Assembly: GCF_017302315.1 (NCBI RefSeq)
Contig: NZ_JAFLDT010000011.1
Coordinates: 1-64,000 of the forward strand
DNA length: 64,000 bases
Origin: Zoogloea sp.
GTDB lineage: Bacteria; Pseudomonadota; Gammaproteobacteria; Burkholderiales; Rhodocyclaceae
Direction: 5' to 3'
The position numbers were made by a program, and so were the translations under genes. The notes beneath the pieces were generated by a model, which saw only the letters and a program-made list of their open reading frames with translations, was not told the DNA's origin and did not search any database. Within the stretch, counting starts at the first letter, position 1. Each line of letters starts with the position of its first letter. Below, in pieces: positions 24,907 through 35,398 of this stretch.

Positions 24907-25695
24907 ATGGTGCGATTGCCGTTTCTCAGCTCCACTCGGAGCGTACCCGAGGCCTCGAAGGTTCCGCGGCACATCGCAATCATCATGGATGGCAATGGCC
25001 GCTGGGCACGCAAGCGGCTGATGCCACGGGTCGCCGGCCATGCCAAGGGGGTGGATTCGCTGCGAGAGGTGATCCGTAGCTGCCTTGATCGTGGCGTTGA
25101 GTACCTAACGGTCTTTGCCTTCAGTTCCGAGAATTGGCGTCGTCCGAAGGACGAAGTGTCTTTCCTGATGCAGTTGTTCGTGAAGTCCCTGAAGGCCGAG
25201 ATCGACAGGATTCACCGCAACGAGATTCGTCTGCGCGTGGTGGGGGATCTCACCCCCTTCGACGAGGCTCTGGTGTCCCTCATCCGCGATGGGGAGGCCC
25301 TGACGGCGGGGAACGCCAAAATGAATCTCACGATCTGTGCCAACTATGGTGGTCGGTGGGACATCATGCAGGCTGTCGAGAAGATGATGGCAGCGTCGTC
25401 GACCTCAGGCGGCCGCCCCTATTCCGAGGAAGATCTGGCGCCCCATCTGGCGCTCAGTTTCAGCCCAGAACCCGATCTCTTCATCCGCACTGGTGGTGAG
25501 CAGCGCATCAGCAATTTCATGCTTTGGCAGCTTGCCTATTCCGAACTCTATTTCACGGACAAGCTGTGGCCCGAGTTCGGCGAGGCTGCCCTGGGCGAGG
25601 CCATTGCGTCCTATCAGGGGCGAGAGCGGCGCTTCGGCAGAACCAGTGAGCAGCTCGTCTCCGACAAGCCCGATACCACTTCAGATCATGCTTAA
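24907..25695 (+). CDS. uppS: Isoprenyl (undecaprenyl) diphosphate synthase
   Basis: A 262-residue cis-prenyltransferase that builds the C55 carrier lipid for peptidoglycan and O-antigen. The catalytic aspartate is Asp28 in IIMDGNGRWARKR. VFAFSSENWRRP and the C-terminal RTGGEQRISNFMLWQLAYSE complete the family motifs. It overlaps cdsA by eight bases, so the two are probably translated together. The ~10-residue N-terminal extension before SKVPRHIAI is not conserved. Confidence 0.97.
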   Translation: MVRLPFLSSTRSVPEASKVPRHIAIIMDGNGRWARKRLMPRVAGHAKGVDSLREVIRSCLDRGVEYLTVFAFSSENWRRPKDEVSFLMQLFVKSLKAEIDRIHRNEIRLRVVGDLTPFDEALVSLIRDGEALTAGNAKMNLTICANYGGRWDIMQAVEKMMAASSTSGGRPYSEEDLAPHLALSFSPEPDLFIRTGGEQRISNFMLWQLAYSELYFTDKLWPEFGEAALGEAIASYQGRERRFGRTSEQLVSDKPDTTSDHA

Positions 25696-26512
25696 GGCGC
25701 GGGTCATCACCGCGCTTTTCCTGCTTGCAGGTCTCCTTGCTGCACTGTTCCTGCTGCCCGCAGTCGGATGGCTTGTGTTTGCGTCCCTGATCTGCGCTGT
25801 CGCGGCCTCGGAGTGGTCGACCATGCTCGGCTTTGGCGGTATATCCAGACATATCTACGCCGGCATCCTTGGTGCCTTATGTCTTGCTTCCGGCGCGGTG
25901 GCAGGACTGCACCAGGAAGCCACGGTCGCTCCTTTTGGCCTTGCCCCTGTCTATGCGGTGAGCGCGCTGTTCTGGGTTCTGTGCGTACCTTTCTGGTTGC
26001 GGGCCCGTTGGCAGTTGCCGGGGCGCGGCGCGGCCGCGTTGATCGGGCTGGTTCTGCTCCTCCCGCCCAGCCTGGCCATCGCCCACCTTCGACTCCTGAG
26101 TCCCTGGTTGTTGCTTGGGGTAATGGCGGCCGTCTGGATTGCCGACATTGCCGCATATTTCACGGGGCGTGCCTTCGGTCGTCGTAAGTTGGCACCCGCG
26201 ATCAGTCCAGGCAAGAGCTGGGAGGGGGCCTTTGGTGCGGTGGCCGGCGTGACGGTCTATGGTTTGATCTGCCTGTCGATGGTCGGGCATGGACTGTCAT
26301 CAGGTGGGTATTTCCTCGCCGTGCCGGCGCTGGTTGCGTTTACCGCCATCAGCATCATCGGTGATCTTTTCGAATCGCTTATCAAGCGTCAGGCTGGCGT
26401 GAAGGACAGCGGTACCCTGCTGCCCGGCCATGGCGGGGTGCTTGACCGCATCGATAGTCTTACCTCCACTCTGCCCATAACCGGGCTGCTGGCACTCTGG
26501 ATTGCGTCCTGA
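25688..26512 (+). CDS. cdsA: Phosphatidate cytidylyltransferase
   Basis: A 274-residue polytopic inner-membrane enzyme forming CDP-diacylglycerol, the branch point for phosphatidylethanolamine and phosphatidylglycerol. About seven to eight hydrophobic segments are visible. The signature [18 protein letters not shown] near the C-terminus carries the metal-binding aspartates; [14 protein letters not shown] is the other conserved loop. The ATG overlaps the end of uppS; longer upstream frames are out-of-context readings of uppS. Confidence 0.95.
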   Translation: MLKARVITALFLLAGLLAALFLLPAVGWLVFASLICAVAASEWSTMLGFGGISRHIYAGILGALCLASGAVAGLHQEATVAPFGLAPVYAVSALFWVLCVPFWLRARWQLPGRGAAALIGLVLLLPPSLAIAHLRLLSPWLLLGVMAAVWIADIAAYFTGRAFGRRKLAPAISPGKSWEGAFGAVAGVTVYGLICLSMVGHGLSSGGYFLAVPALVAFTAISIIGDLFESLIKRQAGVKDSGTLLPGHGGVLDRIDSLTSTLPITGLLALWIAS

Positions 26513-26516
26513 AGCC

Positions 26517-27710
26517 ATGAATCAAGGCAAGAAACTCGTAACGGTGCTCGGTGCGACGGGCTCCATTGGCGTCAGTACGCTGGATGTTGTGGCGCGACAC
26601 CCGGATCGTTTCGGTGTGTTTGCCCTTACGGCCCACCGTCAGGTGGACAAGCTCTTCGAGCAGTGCCTGACGCACCGACCCGCGTACGCCGTTCTCGACA
26701 AATCCGCCGATGCCCTCGATCTGCAGTCCCGCCTTGATTCGGCGGGCTGCTGCACAGAGGTGCTGGTGGGGGCAGCGGCGCTGGCCGAGGTGGCTTCCGC
26801 ACCGGAAGTGGACTTGGTCATGGCAGCCATCGTGGGTGCTGCCGGTCTTGAGCCAAGTCTGGCCGCGGCGCGGGCGGGCAAGCACATCCTGCTGGCCAAC
26901 AAGGAGGCCCTGGTGATGTCGGGGGCGCTCTTCATGCAGGAGGTCGCGGCGACCGGAGCGACCCTGTTACCTATTGATAGCGAACACAACGCCATCTTTC
27001 AGGCCTTGCCGGCCGGTTTTCAGCGCGGACTCCACGATAGCGGTGTTACACGCATCCTGTTGACAGCGTCAGGCGGGCCTTTCCGGCGCAAGCCCCTGGA
27101 AGAGCTTGCTGCGGTCACGCCGGACATGGCCTGTGCCCATCCCAATTGGGTCATGGGGCGCAAGATTTCCGTCGACTCCGCCACCATGATGAACAAGGGC
27201 CTTGAGGTGATTGAGGCCCACTGGCTGTTCGGTCTGCCGGCGAGCGGCATCGAGGTGGTCATCCATCCCCAGAGCGTGATCCACTCGATGGTTTCGTATC
27301 TGGACGGGTCGGTCATCGCCCAGTTGGGCAATCCGGACATGCGAACGCCCATCGCCCATGCCATGGCCTATCCCGATCGCATTGATGCCGGGGTGCGCCC
27401 CCTTGATCTGTTCGAGATCGCTCGGCTCGATTTCGAGCGCCCCGATTTCGCCCGCTTCCCCTGCCTCGCCCTTGCCTATCGGGCATTGGAAGAAGGAGGG
27501 GTTGCACCCGCGGTGCTCAATGCGGCCAACGAGGTTGCGGTGGGGTGTTTTCTGGAGGGTGGTCTGCGGTTTGACCGCATCTCGGCGGTTATTGCGGATA
27601 CGCTCGATGCGATCCCGCCGCGTGCGGCTGACAGCCTTGAGCTAGTCTTCGATGCTGATCGACAGGCTCGCGAGATCGCCGGCAGTCTTGTGCGGGAGCT
27701 GGGCGCGTGA
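26517..27710 (+). CDS. dxr: 1-deoxy-D-xylulose 5-phosphate reductoisomerase
   Basis: A 397-residue NADPH-dependent enzyme catalysing the committed step of the MEP isoprenoid pathway, supplying precursors to uppS upstream. The NADPH site is [14 protein letters not shown]. Metal and substrate motifs include [30 protein letters not shown] and [20 protein letters not shown]. The ATG at 26517 follows the cdsA stop closely. The stop overlaps the rseP GTG (GTGA). Confidence 0.97.
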   Translation: MNQGKKLVTVLGATGSIGVSTLDVVARHPDRFGVFALTAHRQVDKLFEQCLTHRPAYAVLDKSADALDLQSRLDSAGCCTEVLVGAAALAEVASAPEVDLVMAAIVGAAGLEPSLAAARAGKHILLANKEALVMSGALFMQEVAATGATLLPIDSEHNAIFQALPAGFQRGLHDSGVTRILLTASGGPFRRKPLEELAAVTPDMACAHPNWVMGRKISVDSATMMNKGLEVIEAHWLFGLPASGIEVVIHPQSVIHSMVSYLDGSVIAQLGNPDMRTPIAHAMAYPDRIDAGVRPLDLFEIARLDFERPDFARFPCLALAYRALEEGGVAPAVLNAANEVAVGCFLEGGLRFDRISAVIADTLDAIPPRAADSLELVFDADRQAREIAGSLVRELGA

Positions 27711-29080
27711 GCGGTATGGGTCCGCTGGATTACATCCTGCCCTTTCTGCTGGCGCTCGGGATCCTGATCGTCGTCCACGAGTTCGGCCACTACAGTGTGG
27801 CTCGACTATGCGGCGTCAAGGTGCTGCGTTTTTCCGTCGGTTTCGGCAAACCACTTCTGCTGCGCCGCTTTGGTGCGGATCAGACGGAGTGGGTGCTCTC
27901 GGCCTTTCCGCTGGGGGGCTACGTAAAGATGCTGGACGAGCGGGAGGCGCCCGTGGCCTCGCACGAACTGCATCGGGCGTTCAATCGCCAGACGGTCTGG
28001 CGCCGGATCGCGATTGTGGCCGCCGGGCCGCTGGCCAACCTGATTCTCGCTGTTGCCTTGTACTGGGGGCTTTATGCCGGTGGTGTGGAGGAACTGCGTC
28101 CGCGTCTCGGCCCTTCGCTGACGGCCAGCCTTGCCCGGCAGGCTGGCTTTGCTGACGGGGATCTCGTGCTCAGCGTGGATGGACGCGCAGTGGAGACCTG
28201 GCAGGAGTTTCGCTGGGTGCTGATCAACGAAGCCCTGGACAAGCGGGTGGTGGTGATCGAGACGATCAACGATGCGCGGGAGATCACTTTTCGGAAGCTT
28301 GACCTGAGTGCCGCAACGGTGGACCAGGACAAACAGGACATCGCAGCCCAGCTTGGCTTGACTCTGCAGCGTCCGAAGTTGCCGGCAGTGCTGGGCAGTC
28401 TGAGCCCGGGAGGGGCCGCCGAGGCCGCAGGTCTGCGCACGGGTGATCGGGTTATCCGTGTGGGGGAGCTGAGTGTGGATGACTGGACCACCTTGGTCAC
28501 GGCCGTGCGCGATGCGCCGGGGCAATCCCTTGAGATCGAGGTCAATCGGGGTGGGGCTCCTTTCGTGACGCGCGTCGTTCCTGCCTCCGTCGAGGAAAAT
28601 GGTCGCACGATCGGACGGATCGGTGTCGGCGTTGCGGATCAGGAGGGGCGACGCGAACAGATGTTCGTGACTGTCCGATACGATCTGCTTGATGCTCTCG
28701 GAAAGGGCGTTGAGCAGACATGGGATACGGCAGCGCTGAGCCTTTCGGTCATGGGGCGGATGATCGTCGGCGAAGTTTCGGTGAAGAATCTTAGCGGTCC
28801 GGTCACGATCGCTGACTTTGCCGGACAGTCGGCACGCATGGGTTTGTCCCATTACATCAAGTTTCTGGCGCTCATCAGCATCAGTCTCGGGGTTCTGAAT
28901 CTGCTCCCGGTCCCGGTGCTTGATGGGGGACACTTGCTGTATTATGTGATCGAGATCATCAAGGGCGGCCCGGTTTCCGAGCGAGTAATGGAGATCGGCC
29001 AGCAGATCGGAATGGCCCTGCTGGCAGCGCTAATGGCTTTCGCCTTCTACAACGACATCAACCGCCTTGTTGCTAGCTGA
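27707..29080 (+). CDS. rseP: RIP metalloprotease RseP
   Basis: A 457-residue site-2 protease in the inner membrane that cleaves anti-sigma factors and signal-peptide remnants. The zinc motif is HEFGH (24-28) in the first helix, and the third ligand is in [11 protein letters not shown] near the C-terminus. Two periplasmic PDZ domains occupy about residues 110-310 (the second contains [20 protein letters not shown]). GTG at 27707 couples it to dxr; ATG at 27716 is an alternative. Its place directly before bamA ties envelope-stress proteolysis to outer-membrane assembly. Confidence 0.96.
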   Translation: MSGMGPLDYILPFLLALGILIVVHEFGHYSVARLCGVKVLRFSVGFGKPLLLRRFGADQTEWVLSAFPLGGYVKMLDEREAPVASHELHRAFNRQTVWRRIAIVAAGPLANLILAVALYWGLYAGGVEELRPRLGPSLTASLARQAGFADGDLVLSVDGRAVETWQEFRWVLINEALDKRVVVIETINDAREITFRKLDLSAATVDQDKQDIAAQLGLTLQRPKLPAVLGSLSPGGAAEAAGLRTGDRVIRVGELSVDDWTTLVTAVRDAPGQSLEIEVNRGGAPFVTRVVPASVEENGRTIGRIGVGVADQEGRREQMFVTVRYDLLDALGKGVEQTWDTAALSLSVMGRMIVGEVSVKNLSGPVTIADFAGQSARMGLSHYIKFLALISISLGVLNLLPVPVLDGGHLLYYVIEIIKGGPVSERVMEIGQQIGMALLAALMAFAFYNDINRLVAS

Positions 29081-29086
29081 AATCGG

Positions 29087-31378
29087 ATGAAATCCAAGCT
29101 TCTTTCCGGGGTGATCGCTGCGTTTTTCGTGGCATCTCCCGCATTGGCCTTTGAGCCATTCGTCGTCAAAGACATTCGTATTGAAGGTATCCAGCGGACT
29201 GAGGCCGGTACGGTCTTCAGTTATCTGCCGGTGAAGGTTGGTGAGCAGTTCACCGACGACAAAGCTTCCCAGGCGATCAAGGCCCTGTTTGCCACCGGTT
29301 TTTTCAAGGATGTCCGGATCGAGGTGGACAAGGACATCATCGTCGTTGTGCTGGATGAGCGTCCGGCGATTTCCCAAGTGGATTTCGTGGGGATCAAGGA
29401 ATTTGACAAGGAGGCGTTGAAGAAGGGGCTGAAGGAGGTCGGTCTGGCCGAATCGCGCATCTTCGATCGTGCCGTGTTGGAGCGTGCCGAGCAGGAGCTG
29501 AAACGCCAATACCTGTCGAAGGGGCTCTACGGCGTGCAAATCACCACCACGGTCACGCCCCTCGAGCGCAATCGGGTGGGGGTCAACTTCAACGTGGTCG
29601 AAGGCGAGGCGGCGCGAATCCGTCAGATCAGCATCATCGGCAACAAGGTGTTCAAGGAAAAGGAGCTGCTTGAGCTCTTCTCCCTGACCACCCCGGGCTG
29701 GATGACCTGGTATTCCAAGAGCGATCAGTACTCCAAGCAAAAGCTCTCCGCTGATATCGAAGCCTTGCGGTCCCACTATCTGAATCGCGGCTACCTGGAC
29801 TTCAGCATCGATTCGACCCAGGTGTCGATCACCCCCGACAAGAAGGACATCTACATCACCCTCAGCATCAGTGAAGGTGAAAAATATACCGTTTCCGATG
29901 TGAAGCTGGCCGGCACGATGGTGGTGCCCGAAGCTGAGCTGCAGGGGCTCGTCAAGCTCAAGGCCGGTGACACTTTCGTGCGTGACAACATCACCGCGAC
30001 CACCAAGGCCATCAGTGATCGTCTGGGCAATGAAGGCTATGCCTTTGCCAACGTGAATGCCGCGCCGGAGGTGGACAAGGCCAAGCGGGAGGTGGCATTC
30101 ACCTTCTTTGTGGATCCGGGGCGTCGGGTGTATGTACGCAAGATCAATTTTGCGGGCAATCTGCGCACCCGGGATGAAGTGATCCGCCGCGAGATGCGTC
30201 AAATGGAAGGCGCCTGGTACGACGGGGCTGCGCTCAATCGGTCCAAGGTCCGCCTTGACCGTCTTGGCTATTTCGACGAGGTCTCCATCGAGACGCCGGC
30301 GGTCGCGGGTGCCACGGATCAGGTGGATGCGAATTTCACCGTCAAGGAGCGCGCCACGGGCAACCTCATGCTGGGTGCGGGTTTTTCCAGTTCCGAGAAG
30401 GTCATCCTCTCGGCATCGATTTCCCAGCAAAACCTGTTTGGCACCGGCAACGCAATGACCTTGCAGTTGAATACCGGCAAGATCAACAAGACGATAGCGC
30501 TGTCTTTCACCAATCCGTACTGGACCATCGATGGCGTCAGCGTGGGTTGGGATATCTATCAGCGAAACGTTGATCCGACCTCCCTGTCGGTGGCGACCTA
30601 CAAGAGCTCCTCCATCGGTGCGGGTATCCGTTTCGGCTACCCGATTGCCGAAGATGACCGGATCAATTTTGGTCTTTCGATCGACCAGACCACCATCAAG
30701 GTCTACGATTCCAGCCCAGCGCCCTACGTCAATTTCGTCAATACCTTCGGTGACACTGCGCGGAGTCTGCTGGCGACAGCCGGGTGGGCCCGGGATCGCC
30801 GCGACAGTTTCCTTTATCCGACATCGGGCGTGTATCAGCGGGCGTCGGTGGAAGTTGCCACGCCGGTTCTGGACATGCGCTATGTCCGCGCCAACTACCA
30901 GCATCAGTACTGGATTCCCTTCGGCGGCGGCTACGCGCTGATGCTCAACGGTGATGTGGGCTATGCCCACGGCTACGATGGCAAGGAACTGCCCTTCTAC
31001 AAGAATTTCTATGCTGGCGGTATTGGTTCGGTGCGCGGTTATGAGCAGAGCACCCTTGGGCCACGCTATACCGACAGTTCGGGTTTTGTTCGTTCCCTGG
31101 GCGGCAATCGGCGCATGGTTGGCAACGCGGAGTACTATTTCCCCATGCCTGGTTCGCAGAAGGACAAATCCATGCGTCTGTCGCTGTTTGCCGATGCGGG
31201 ATACGTGTGGGGGGCAGACGACAAGGTTCGGGCTTCCGATTTGCGTTACAGTGCCGGCCTGGCGTTCTCCTGGAGTTCTCCCGTCGGCCCCCTCAAGTTC
31301 AGCCTTGGTCAGGCGCTCAAGAAGGAAGAGGGCGACCGTACGCAGAAATTCCAGTTCCAGTTGGGTACGGTTTTCTGA
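29087..31378 (+). CDS. bamA: Outer membrane protein assembly factor BamA
   Basis: A 763-residue Omp85 protein. The signal peptide is about 21 residues (cleavage after ASPALA, before FEPFVVKDI). Five POTRA domains run from about 22 to 420 (for example IRIEGIQRTEAGTVFSYLP), and a 16-strand barrel fills the rest. The barrel's VRGYEQSTLGPR segment is the conserved lid-lock loop motif, and the protein ends in an aromatic Phe as outer-membrane proteins do. It folds and inserts beta-barrels. skp follows after 38 bases. Confidence 0.97.
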   Translation: MKSKLLSGVIAAFFVASPALAFEPFVVKDIRIEGIQRTEAGTVFSYLPVKVGEQFTDDKASQAIKALFATGFFKDVRIEVDKDIIVVVLDERPAISQVDFVGIKEFDKEALKKGLKEVGLAESRIFDRAVLERAEQELKRQYLSKGLYGVQITTTVTPLERNRVGVNFNVVEGEAARIRQISIIGNKVFKEKELLELFSLTTPGWMTWYSKSDQYSKQKLSADIEALRSHYLNRGYLDFSIDSTQVSITPDKKDIYITLSISEGEKYTVSDVKLAGTMVVPEAELQGLVKLKAGDTFVRDNITATTKAISDRLGNEGYAFANVNAAPEVDKAKREVAFTFFVDPGRRVYVRKINFAGNLRTRDEVIRREMRQMEGAWYDGAALNRSKVRLDRLGYFDEVSIETPAVAGATDQVDANFTVKERATGNLMLGAGFSSSEKVILSASISQQNLFGTGNAMTLQLNTGKINKTIALSFTNPYWTIDGVSVGWDIYQRNVDPTSLSVATYKSSSIGAGIRFGYPIAEDDRINFGLSIDQTTIKVYDSSPAPYVNFVNTFGDTARSLLATAGWARDRRDSFLYPTSGVYQRASVEVATPVLDMRYVRANYQHQYWIPFGGGYALMLNGDVGYAHGYDGKELPFYKNFYAGGIGSVRGYEQSTLGPRYTDSSGFVRSLGGNRRMVGNAEYYFPMPGSQKDKSMRLSLFADAGYVWGADDKVRASDLRYSAGLAFSWSSPVGPLKFSLGQALKKEEGDRTQKFQFQLGTVF

Positions 31379-31416
31379 TCGCGACCGAACCGTATTGCAT
31401 GCAGATGGAGGTTTGA

Positions 31417-31920
31417 GTGAAGGGTATTGGCATTTCCATGCTGGCAGCAGTGCTGCTGGCCACGTTTGCGCAGACGGCTGCCGCCGAGGTGAAGGTCGGT
31501 TTCGTCAATTCCGACAGGGTCATGAAGGAAGCGACGCCCGCCAAGAAGGCGCAGCAAAAGCTCGAGAAGGAATTCGAAAAGCGCGATCAGGATCTTCAGC
31601 GCATCGCGAAGCAACTGCAAGGTATGCAGGAAGCCCTCGAGAAGAATTCCATGACCATGGGCGAGGGCGAGCGCCGCAACAAGGAGCGCGAGTTCAACGA
31701 CCTCAACCGCGAGTTTCAGCGCAAGCAGCGTGAGTTTCGGGAAGACTTGAACCAGCGTCGCAACGAAGAGTTGGCGGGGGTGCTTGAGCGTGCCAACAAG
31801 ACGATCAAGCAGATCGCCGAAGCGGACAAATACGACATTATCTTCCAGGAGGCTGTTTACGCCAGCCCGCGCATTGACATCACCGACAAGGTGATCAAGG
31901 CCCTGAGCGAAGCCAAGTAA
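31417..31920 (+). CDS. skp: Periplasmic chaperone Skp/OmpH
   Basis: A 167-residue secreted chaperone that carries unfolded outer-membrane proteins to BamA. An N-terminal signal peptide (cleavage after QTAAA) precedes EVKVGFVNSDRVMKEATPA, the usual start of the mature protein. The middle is a long charged coiled coil (tentacles, about residues 45-125), rich in Lys, Glu, Arg and Gln. The start is GTG with GGAGG five bases upstream (31407-31411). The position between bamA and lpxD is conserved across proteobacteria. Confidence 0.95.
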   Translation: MKGIGISMLAAVLLATFAQTAAAEVKVGFVNSDRVMKEATPAKKAQQKLEKEFEKRDQDLQRIAKQLQGMQEALEKNSMTMGEGERRNKEREFNDLNREFQRKQREFREDLNQRRNEELAGVLERANKTIKQIAEADKYDIIFQEAVYASPRIDITDKVIKALSEAK

Positions 31921-31930
31921 GTCGGCGCAG

Positions 31931-32959
31931 ATGGAACTCTCCCTTGGCGAGCTCGTAGGGCAGCTCGGCGGTGAGCTTGTCGGTGACTCCACTGTTCGGG
32001 TCAGGCAGATTTCGTCCATTGAGTCGGCGGGAAGCGGGGAGCTGACATTCCTCTCCAATCCCAAGTTTGCTTCGGCACTTGCTAACAGTGCTGCGTCGGC
32101 GTTCATCCTGTCCCCCAAGGCGGCGGATCTGACCAGCCGGCCGCGCATTCTCACGCCGGATCCCTATCTCTACTTCGCCCGGGCGGCCCAGTTGTTCAAT
32201 CCGCCCCGACGTCCTGCGCCCGGACTTCAGCCCGGTGCGATCGTCTCGTCCGACCTGCCCGGGTCCGTTGCGGTGGGGGCCAATGCGGTTATCGGCAGGG
32301 AATGCAGCATTGGCGAGCGCTGTGTCATTGGCCCGGGATGCGTGATAGGCGACGGTGTGGAGATTGGTGAGGACTCGATTCTTCATGCCGGTGTCAAGGT
32401 CTACGACGGTTGCGTCGTCGGCGCCCGGGCCATCCTGCATGCGGGCGCCGTCATCGGGGCGGACGGGCTCGGCTTTGCCCGGGATGGGGAGAAGCGTTGG
32501 GTCAAGATCCCGCAGATTGGCCGGGTTGTCCTCGGGGATGATGTGGAGGTCGGTGCAAACACCACCATTGATCGCGGCGCCCTTGGGAATACCGTGATCG
32601 GACGCGGCGTCAAGCTCGACAATCTGATCCACATCGCCCACAACTGTCATGTGGGTGACGACACGATCATGGCAGCCATGGCGGGCATTGCCGGCAGCGC
32701 CCACATCGGCAAGAGGGTCATGGTGGGCGGAAAGGCCGGGGTCGCCGGGCACCTGAAGGTGGCGGATGACGTGGTTGTGTCTGCAGATAGCAATGTGACC
32801 AAGAACATCGACAAGGTTGGGGTGTACACCTCGGTTGTTCCCATTCAGTCCCACGCGGACTGGATCAAGAATTTTTCACACCTCCGCCGTCTCGATGCAA
32901 TGGCAGACCGGGTGCGCGAGCTGGAGAAGAGGCTCGCCGAAATGGAAAAGAAATCATGA
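31931..32959 (+). CDS. lpxD: UDP-3-O-(3-hydroxyacyl)glucosamine N-acyltransferase
   Basis: A 342-residue left-handed beta-helix acyltransferase, third step of lipid A synthesis. It adds the N-linked hydroxyacyl chain from acyl-ACP. An N-terminal uridine-binding domain (about 1-100) is followed by hexapeptide repeats, with the catalytic histidine region [17 protein letters not shown] around residue 240. The C-terminal helix ([18 protein letters not shown]) completes the trimer. The stop overlaps the fabZ ATG by four bases. Confidence 0.97.
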   Translation: MELSLGELVGQLGGELVGDSTVRVRQISSIESAGSGELTFLSNPKFASALANSAASAFILSPKAADLTSRPRILTPDPYLYFARAAQLFNPPRRPAPGLQPGAIVSSDLPGSVAVGANAVIGRECSIGERCVIGPGCVIGDGVEIGEDSILHAGVKVYDGCVVGARAILHAGAVIGADGLGFARDGEKRWVKIPQIGRVVLGDDVEVGANTTIDRGALGNTVIGRGVKLDNLIHIAHNCHVGDDTIMAAMAGIAGSAHIGKRVMVGGKAGVAGHLKVADDVVVSADSNVTKNIDKVGVYTSVVPIQSHADWIKNFSHLRRLDAMADRVRELEKRLAEMEKKS

Positions 32960-33399
32960 GCGAAATCATCGACATCAACGAAATCAAGCAGTACATCCCG
33001 CATCGTTATCCTTTCCTGCTTGTGGATCGGATCGTCGAGATCGAGCTCGGCAAGCGCGCCCTGGGCCTCAAGAACGTGACCATCAACGAGCCCTTCTTTC
33101 CCGGTCACTTTCCGCACAACCCGGTCATGCCCGGCGTTCTGATCATCGAGGCCTTGGCCCAGGCTGCAGCGGTGCTGGCCTTCAAGACCGACGGAACGAT
33201 TCCGGACAAGGACGCGATGGTGTATTTCGCCTCGGTGGACAATGTCCGCTTCAAGCGTCCCGTGGTGCCCGGTGATCAGCTCATGCTCGAGGTCGAGATT
33301 GTCCGCACCATCCGCAACATCTGGAAGTTCAAGGGGGTTGCCCGTGTCGCCGGTGAGGTGGCAACCGAAGCCGAATTCATGTGCGCGATCAAACGATGA
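32956..33399 (+). CDS. fabZ: 3-hydroxyacyl-ACP dehydratase FabZ
   Basis: A 147-residue hot-dog-fold dehydratase that forms trans-2-enoyl-ACP in fatty-acid elongation and competes with LpxA/LpxD for 3-hydroxyacyl-ACP. The catalytic pair is His51 in PGHFP and Glu65 in LIIEALAQ, 14 residues apart as expected. [11 protein letters not shown] is the conserved N-terminal signature. It is overlapped by lpxD at its start and lpxA at its end, which keeps the lipid A and fatty-acid branches in register. Confidence 0.97.
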   Translation: MSEIIDINEIKQYIPHRYPFLLVDRIVEIELGKRALGLKNVTINEPFFPGHFPHNPVMPGVLIIEALAQAAAVLAFKTDGTIPDKDAMVYFASVDNVRFKRPVVPGDQLMLEVEIVRTIRNIWKFKGVARVAGEVATEAEFMCAIKR

Positions 33400-34169
33400 C
33401 GATTCACCCGACTGCGATTGTCCATCCCGGTGCACGCCTCGCCGCAGACGTGCAGGTAGGGCCGTACTCGGTCATCGGCGAGCACGTCGAGATCAGCGAG
33501 GGTACGACGGTTGGCCCGCACGTGGTCATCGAGGGGCATACCCGGATCGGTCGTGACAACCGGATCTTCCAGTTCTGCTCGATCGGCTCGGAGCCCCAGG
33601 ACAAGAAATACGCCAACGAGCCTACCCGCCTCGAGATCGGTGATCGCAACACCATTCGCGAGTTCTGCAGCTTCAGTACCGGCACCGTCCAGGATGGTGG
33701 CCTGACCCGGGTTGGCAACGACAACTGGATCATGGCCTATGTCCATGTTGCCCACGACTGCACAGTGGGCAACAACACCATCTTTGCGAACAATGCCACC
33801 CTTGCGGGGCATGTCTCGGTGGGTGACTGGGCGATTCTCGGTGGATTCACCGGTGTCCATCAGTTCGTCCGAGTCGGCGCCCACAGTTTCTGCGGCGTAG
33901 GCACCGTGCTGCTGCAGGATCTCCCGCCCTTCGTCACTGTGTCGGGCAACCCGGCCTCGCCCCATGGCATCAATAGCGAGGGCTTGAAGCGGCGCGGTTT
34001 CTCCAGCGACGGCATTGCGGCCATCAAGCGTGCCTACAAGACGCTCTATCGCAACGGGCTGACCCTGGACGAAGCGCGCCAGCAGATTGCCGCCGCTGCG
34101 GGGGATGTTCCCGAGCTTCGGCCGTTCTCCGAGTTCATCGCCGACTCCGGTCGTGGCATTGTCCGTTAG
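33396..34169 (+). CDS. lpxA: UDP-N-acetylglucosamine O-acyltransferase
   Basis: A 257-residue beta-helix acyltransferase, first step of lipid A synthesis. The start [15 protein letters not shown] is typical. The catalytic base is the histidine of [15 protein letters not shown] (about residue 122), and [17 protein letters not shown] forms the acyl pocket. Chain-length specificity cannot be read reliably from this alone. The ATG overlaps the fabZ stop; an earlier in-frame start (33381) lies inside fabZ. Confidence 0.97.
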   Translation: MTIHPTAIVHPGARLAADVQVGPYSVIGEHVEISEGTTVGPHVVIEGHTRIGRDNRIFQFCSIGSEPQDKKYANEPTRLEIGDRNTIREFCSFSTGTVQDGGLTRVGNDNWIMAYVHVAHDCTVGNNTIFANNATLAGHVSVGDWAILGGFTGVHQFVRVGAHSFCGVGTVLLQDLPPFVTVSGNPASPHGINSEGLKRRGFSSDGIAAIKRAYKTLYRNGLTLDEARQQIAAAAGDVPELRPFSEFIADSGRGIVR

Positions 34170-34172
34170 TCC

Positions 34173-35324
34173 ATGGCTCTGCGCATCGCCATGGTGGCTG
34201 GCGAGGCGTCCAGTGACCTCCTCGCCAGCCACCTGATCCGGGCGCTCAAGCGCCATCTGCCGGATGCGGAGTTCTTCGGCATCGGCGGCCCCAAGATGCA
34301 GGCGGAGGGCTTCAAGGTGCTCTGGCCCGCCGAGAAGCTGGCTGTCCACGGCTATGTCGATGCGCTGAAGAACTACCGGGAGCTGTCCGGCATCCGCCGC
34401 ACCTTGCTGAGACGCCTGCTTGCCGATCCACCGGCAGCCTTCATCGGGGTGGATGCACCCGACTTCAGCCTGTGGCTCGAGAAGCGCCTTAAAGACAGGC
34501 ATATCCCAGCGATCCACTTTGTCGGCCCGTCCATCTGGGCCTGGCGCAAGGGGCGCCTCAAGGGCATCGCCCGTTCCGTCAGCCACATGTTGTGCCTGTT
34601 CCCGTTCGAGCCGCCCCTTTACCAGGCGGAGGGCGTGCCGGTGAGTTACGTAGGGCATCCGCTTGCCGACGTCTTCCCCATGGTGCCTGATCGGGCTGCT
34701 GCACGGGAGATGTTGCAGATCCCTGACGGTGTTCCGGTGTTTGCCCTGTTGCCGGGCAGCCGCCAATCCGAAGTGCGCAATCTCGCCGACACCTATATCG
34801 CCACCGCGGCAGCGCTGCACGAACGCCATCCGGATGCCTGCTTCCTCGTCCCTCTGGCAACGCGGGAGACCCGCTTGCTGTTTGAGGAGGCCCTGCGCAG
34901 ACACGCCAACATGGATCTGCCGATCCGGATCCTTTTCGGTCATGCCGTCGATGCAATGATCGCGGCAGATGTCGTCCTGGTGGCGAGCGGTACGGCGACC
35001 CTTGAGGCCGCCTTGCTGAAGCGTCCGATGGTGATCACCTACAAGATGGGCAAGTGGTCTTTCCGCCTGATGCGACGGATGGCCTACCTGCCCTGGGTTG
35101 GGTTGCCGAACGTGCTGGCCGGGCGCGAGGTGGTGCCCGAGATCCTTCAGGACGCGGCGACGCCCCAGGCCCTTGCCGATGCCCTCGATGCCTGGCTGAC
35201 CGACAAGGTCAAGGTGGCCGAGCTGACCCGTATCTTCACCGACATGCATCAGCAGTTGCGTCAGGACACCGCTGCCAGGGCTGCTGCGGCCATCCTGCCT
35301 TACCTGCAGGGGCGCGGACGATGA
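34173..35324 (+). CDS. lpxB: Lipid-A-disaccharide synthase
   Basis: A 383-residue GT-B glycosyltransferase (family GT19) that joins lipid X and UDP-diacylglucosamine into the tetraacyl disaccharide. Motifs: MVAGEASSDLLASHLI at the N-terminus, GVDAPDFSLWLEKRLK, VGPSIWAWRKGR, YVGHPLADVFP and ALLPGSRQSEVRN, then ASGTATLEAALLKRPMV. It is peripheral to the inner membrane. Its stop overlaps an ATG that opens a 25-codon frame leading into rnhB. Confidence 0.97.
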   Translation: MALRIAMVAGEASSDLLASHLIRALKRHLPDAEFFGIGGPKMQAEGFKVLWPAEKLAVHGYVDALKNYRELSGIRRTLLRRLLADPPAAFIGVDAPDFSLWLEKRLKDRHIPAIHFVGPSIWAWRKGRLKGIARSVSHMLCLFPFEPPLYQAEGVPVSYVGHPLADVFPMVPDRAAAREMLQIPDGVPVFALLPGSRQSEVRNLADTYIATAAALHERHPDACFLVPLATRETRLLFEEALRRHANMDLPIRILFGHAVDAMIAADVVLVASGTATLEAALLKRPMVITYKMGKWSFRLMRRMAYLPWVGLPNVLAGREVVPEILQDAATPQALADALDAWLTDKVKVAELTRIFTDMHQQLRQDTAARAAAAILPYLQGRGR

Positions 35325-35398
35325 AGGTGCAACCCGGAGGGGCGCCGTATCGCCCTTATTTCCATTGGGGGGAATGCCCCGGAGAGCCCCGTGGGTAG
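35321..35398 (+). CDS. Possible 25-aa coupling ORF between lpxB and rnhB
   Basis: An ATG overlapping the lpxB stop (ATGA) opens a 25-codon frame (begins [16 protein letters not shown]) whose TAG lies just inside the rnhB start (GTGGGTAG). It fills the only gap in an otherwise tightly coupled operon. The product resembles nothing I recognise and has no membrane segment. It may simply carry ribosomes from lpxB to rnhB, or be chance. Confidence 0.25.
   Translation: MKVQPGGAPYRPYFHWGECPGEPRG

Noticed and set aside
29030..30970. 646-codon open frame antisense to bamA
   Set aside because: Antisense shadow of a conserved gene; composition is repetitive His/Gly/Leu with no domain.
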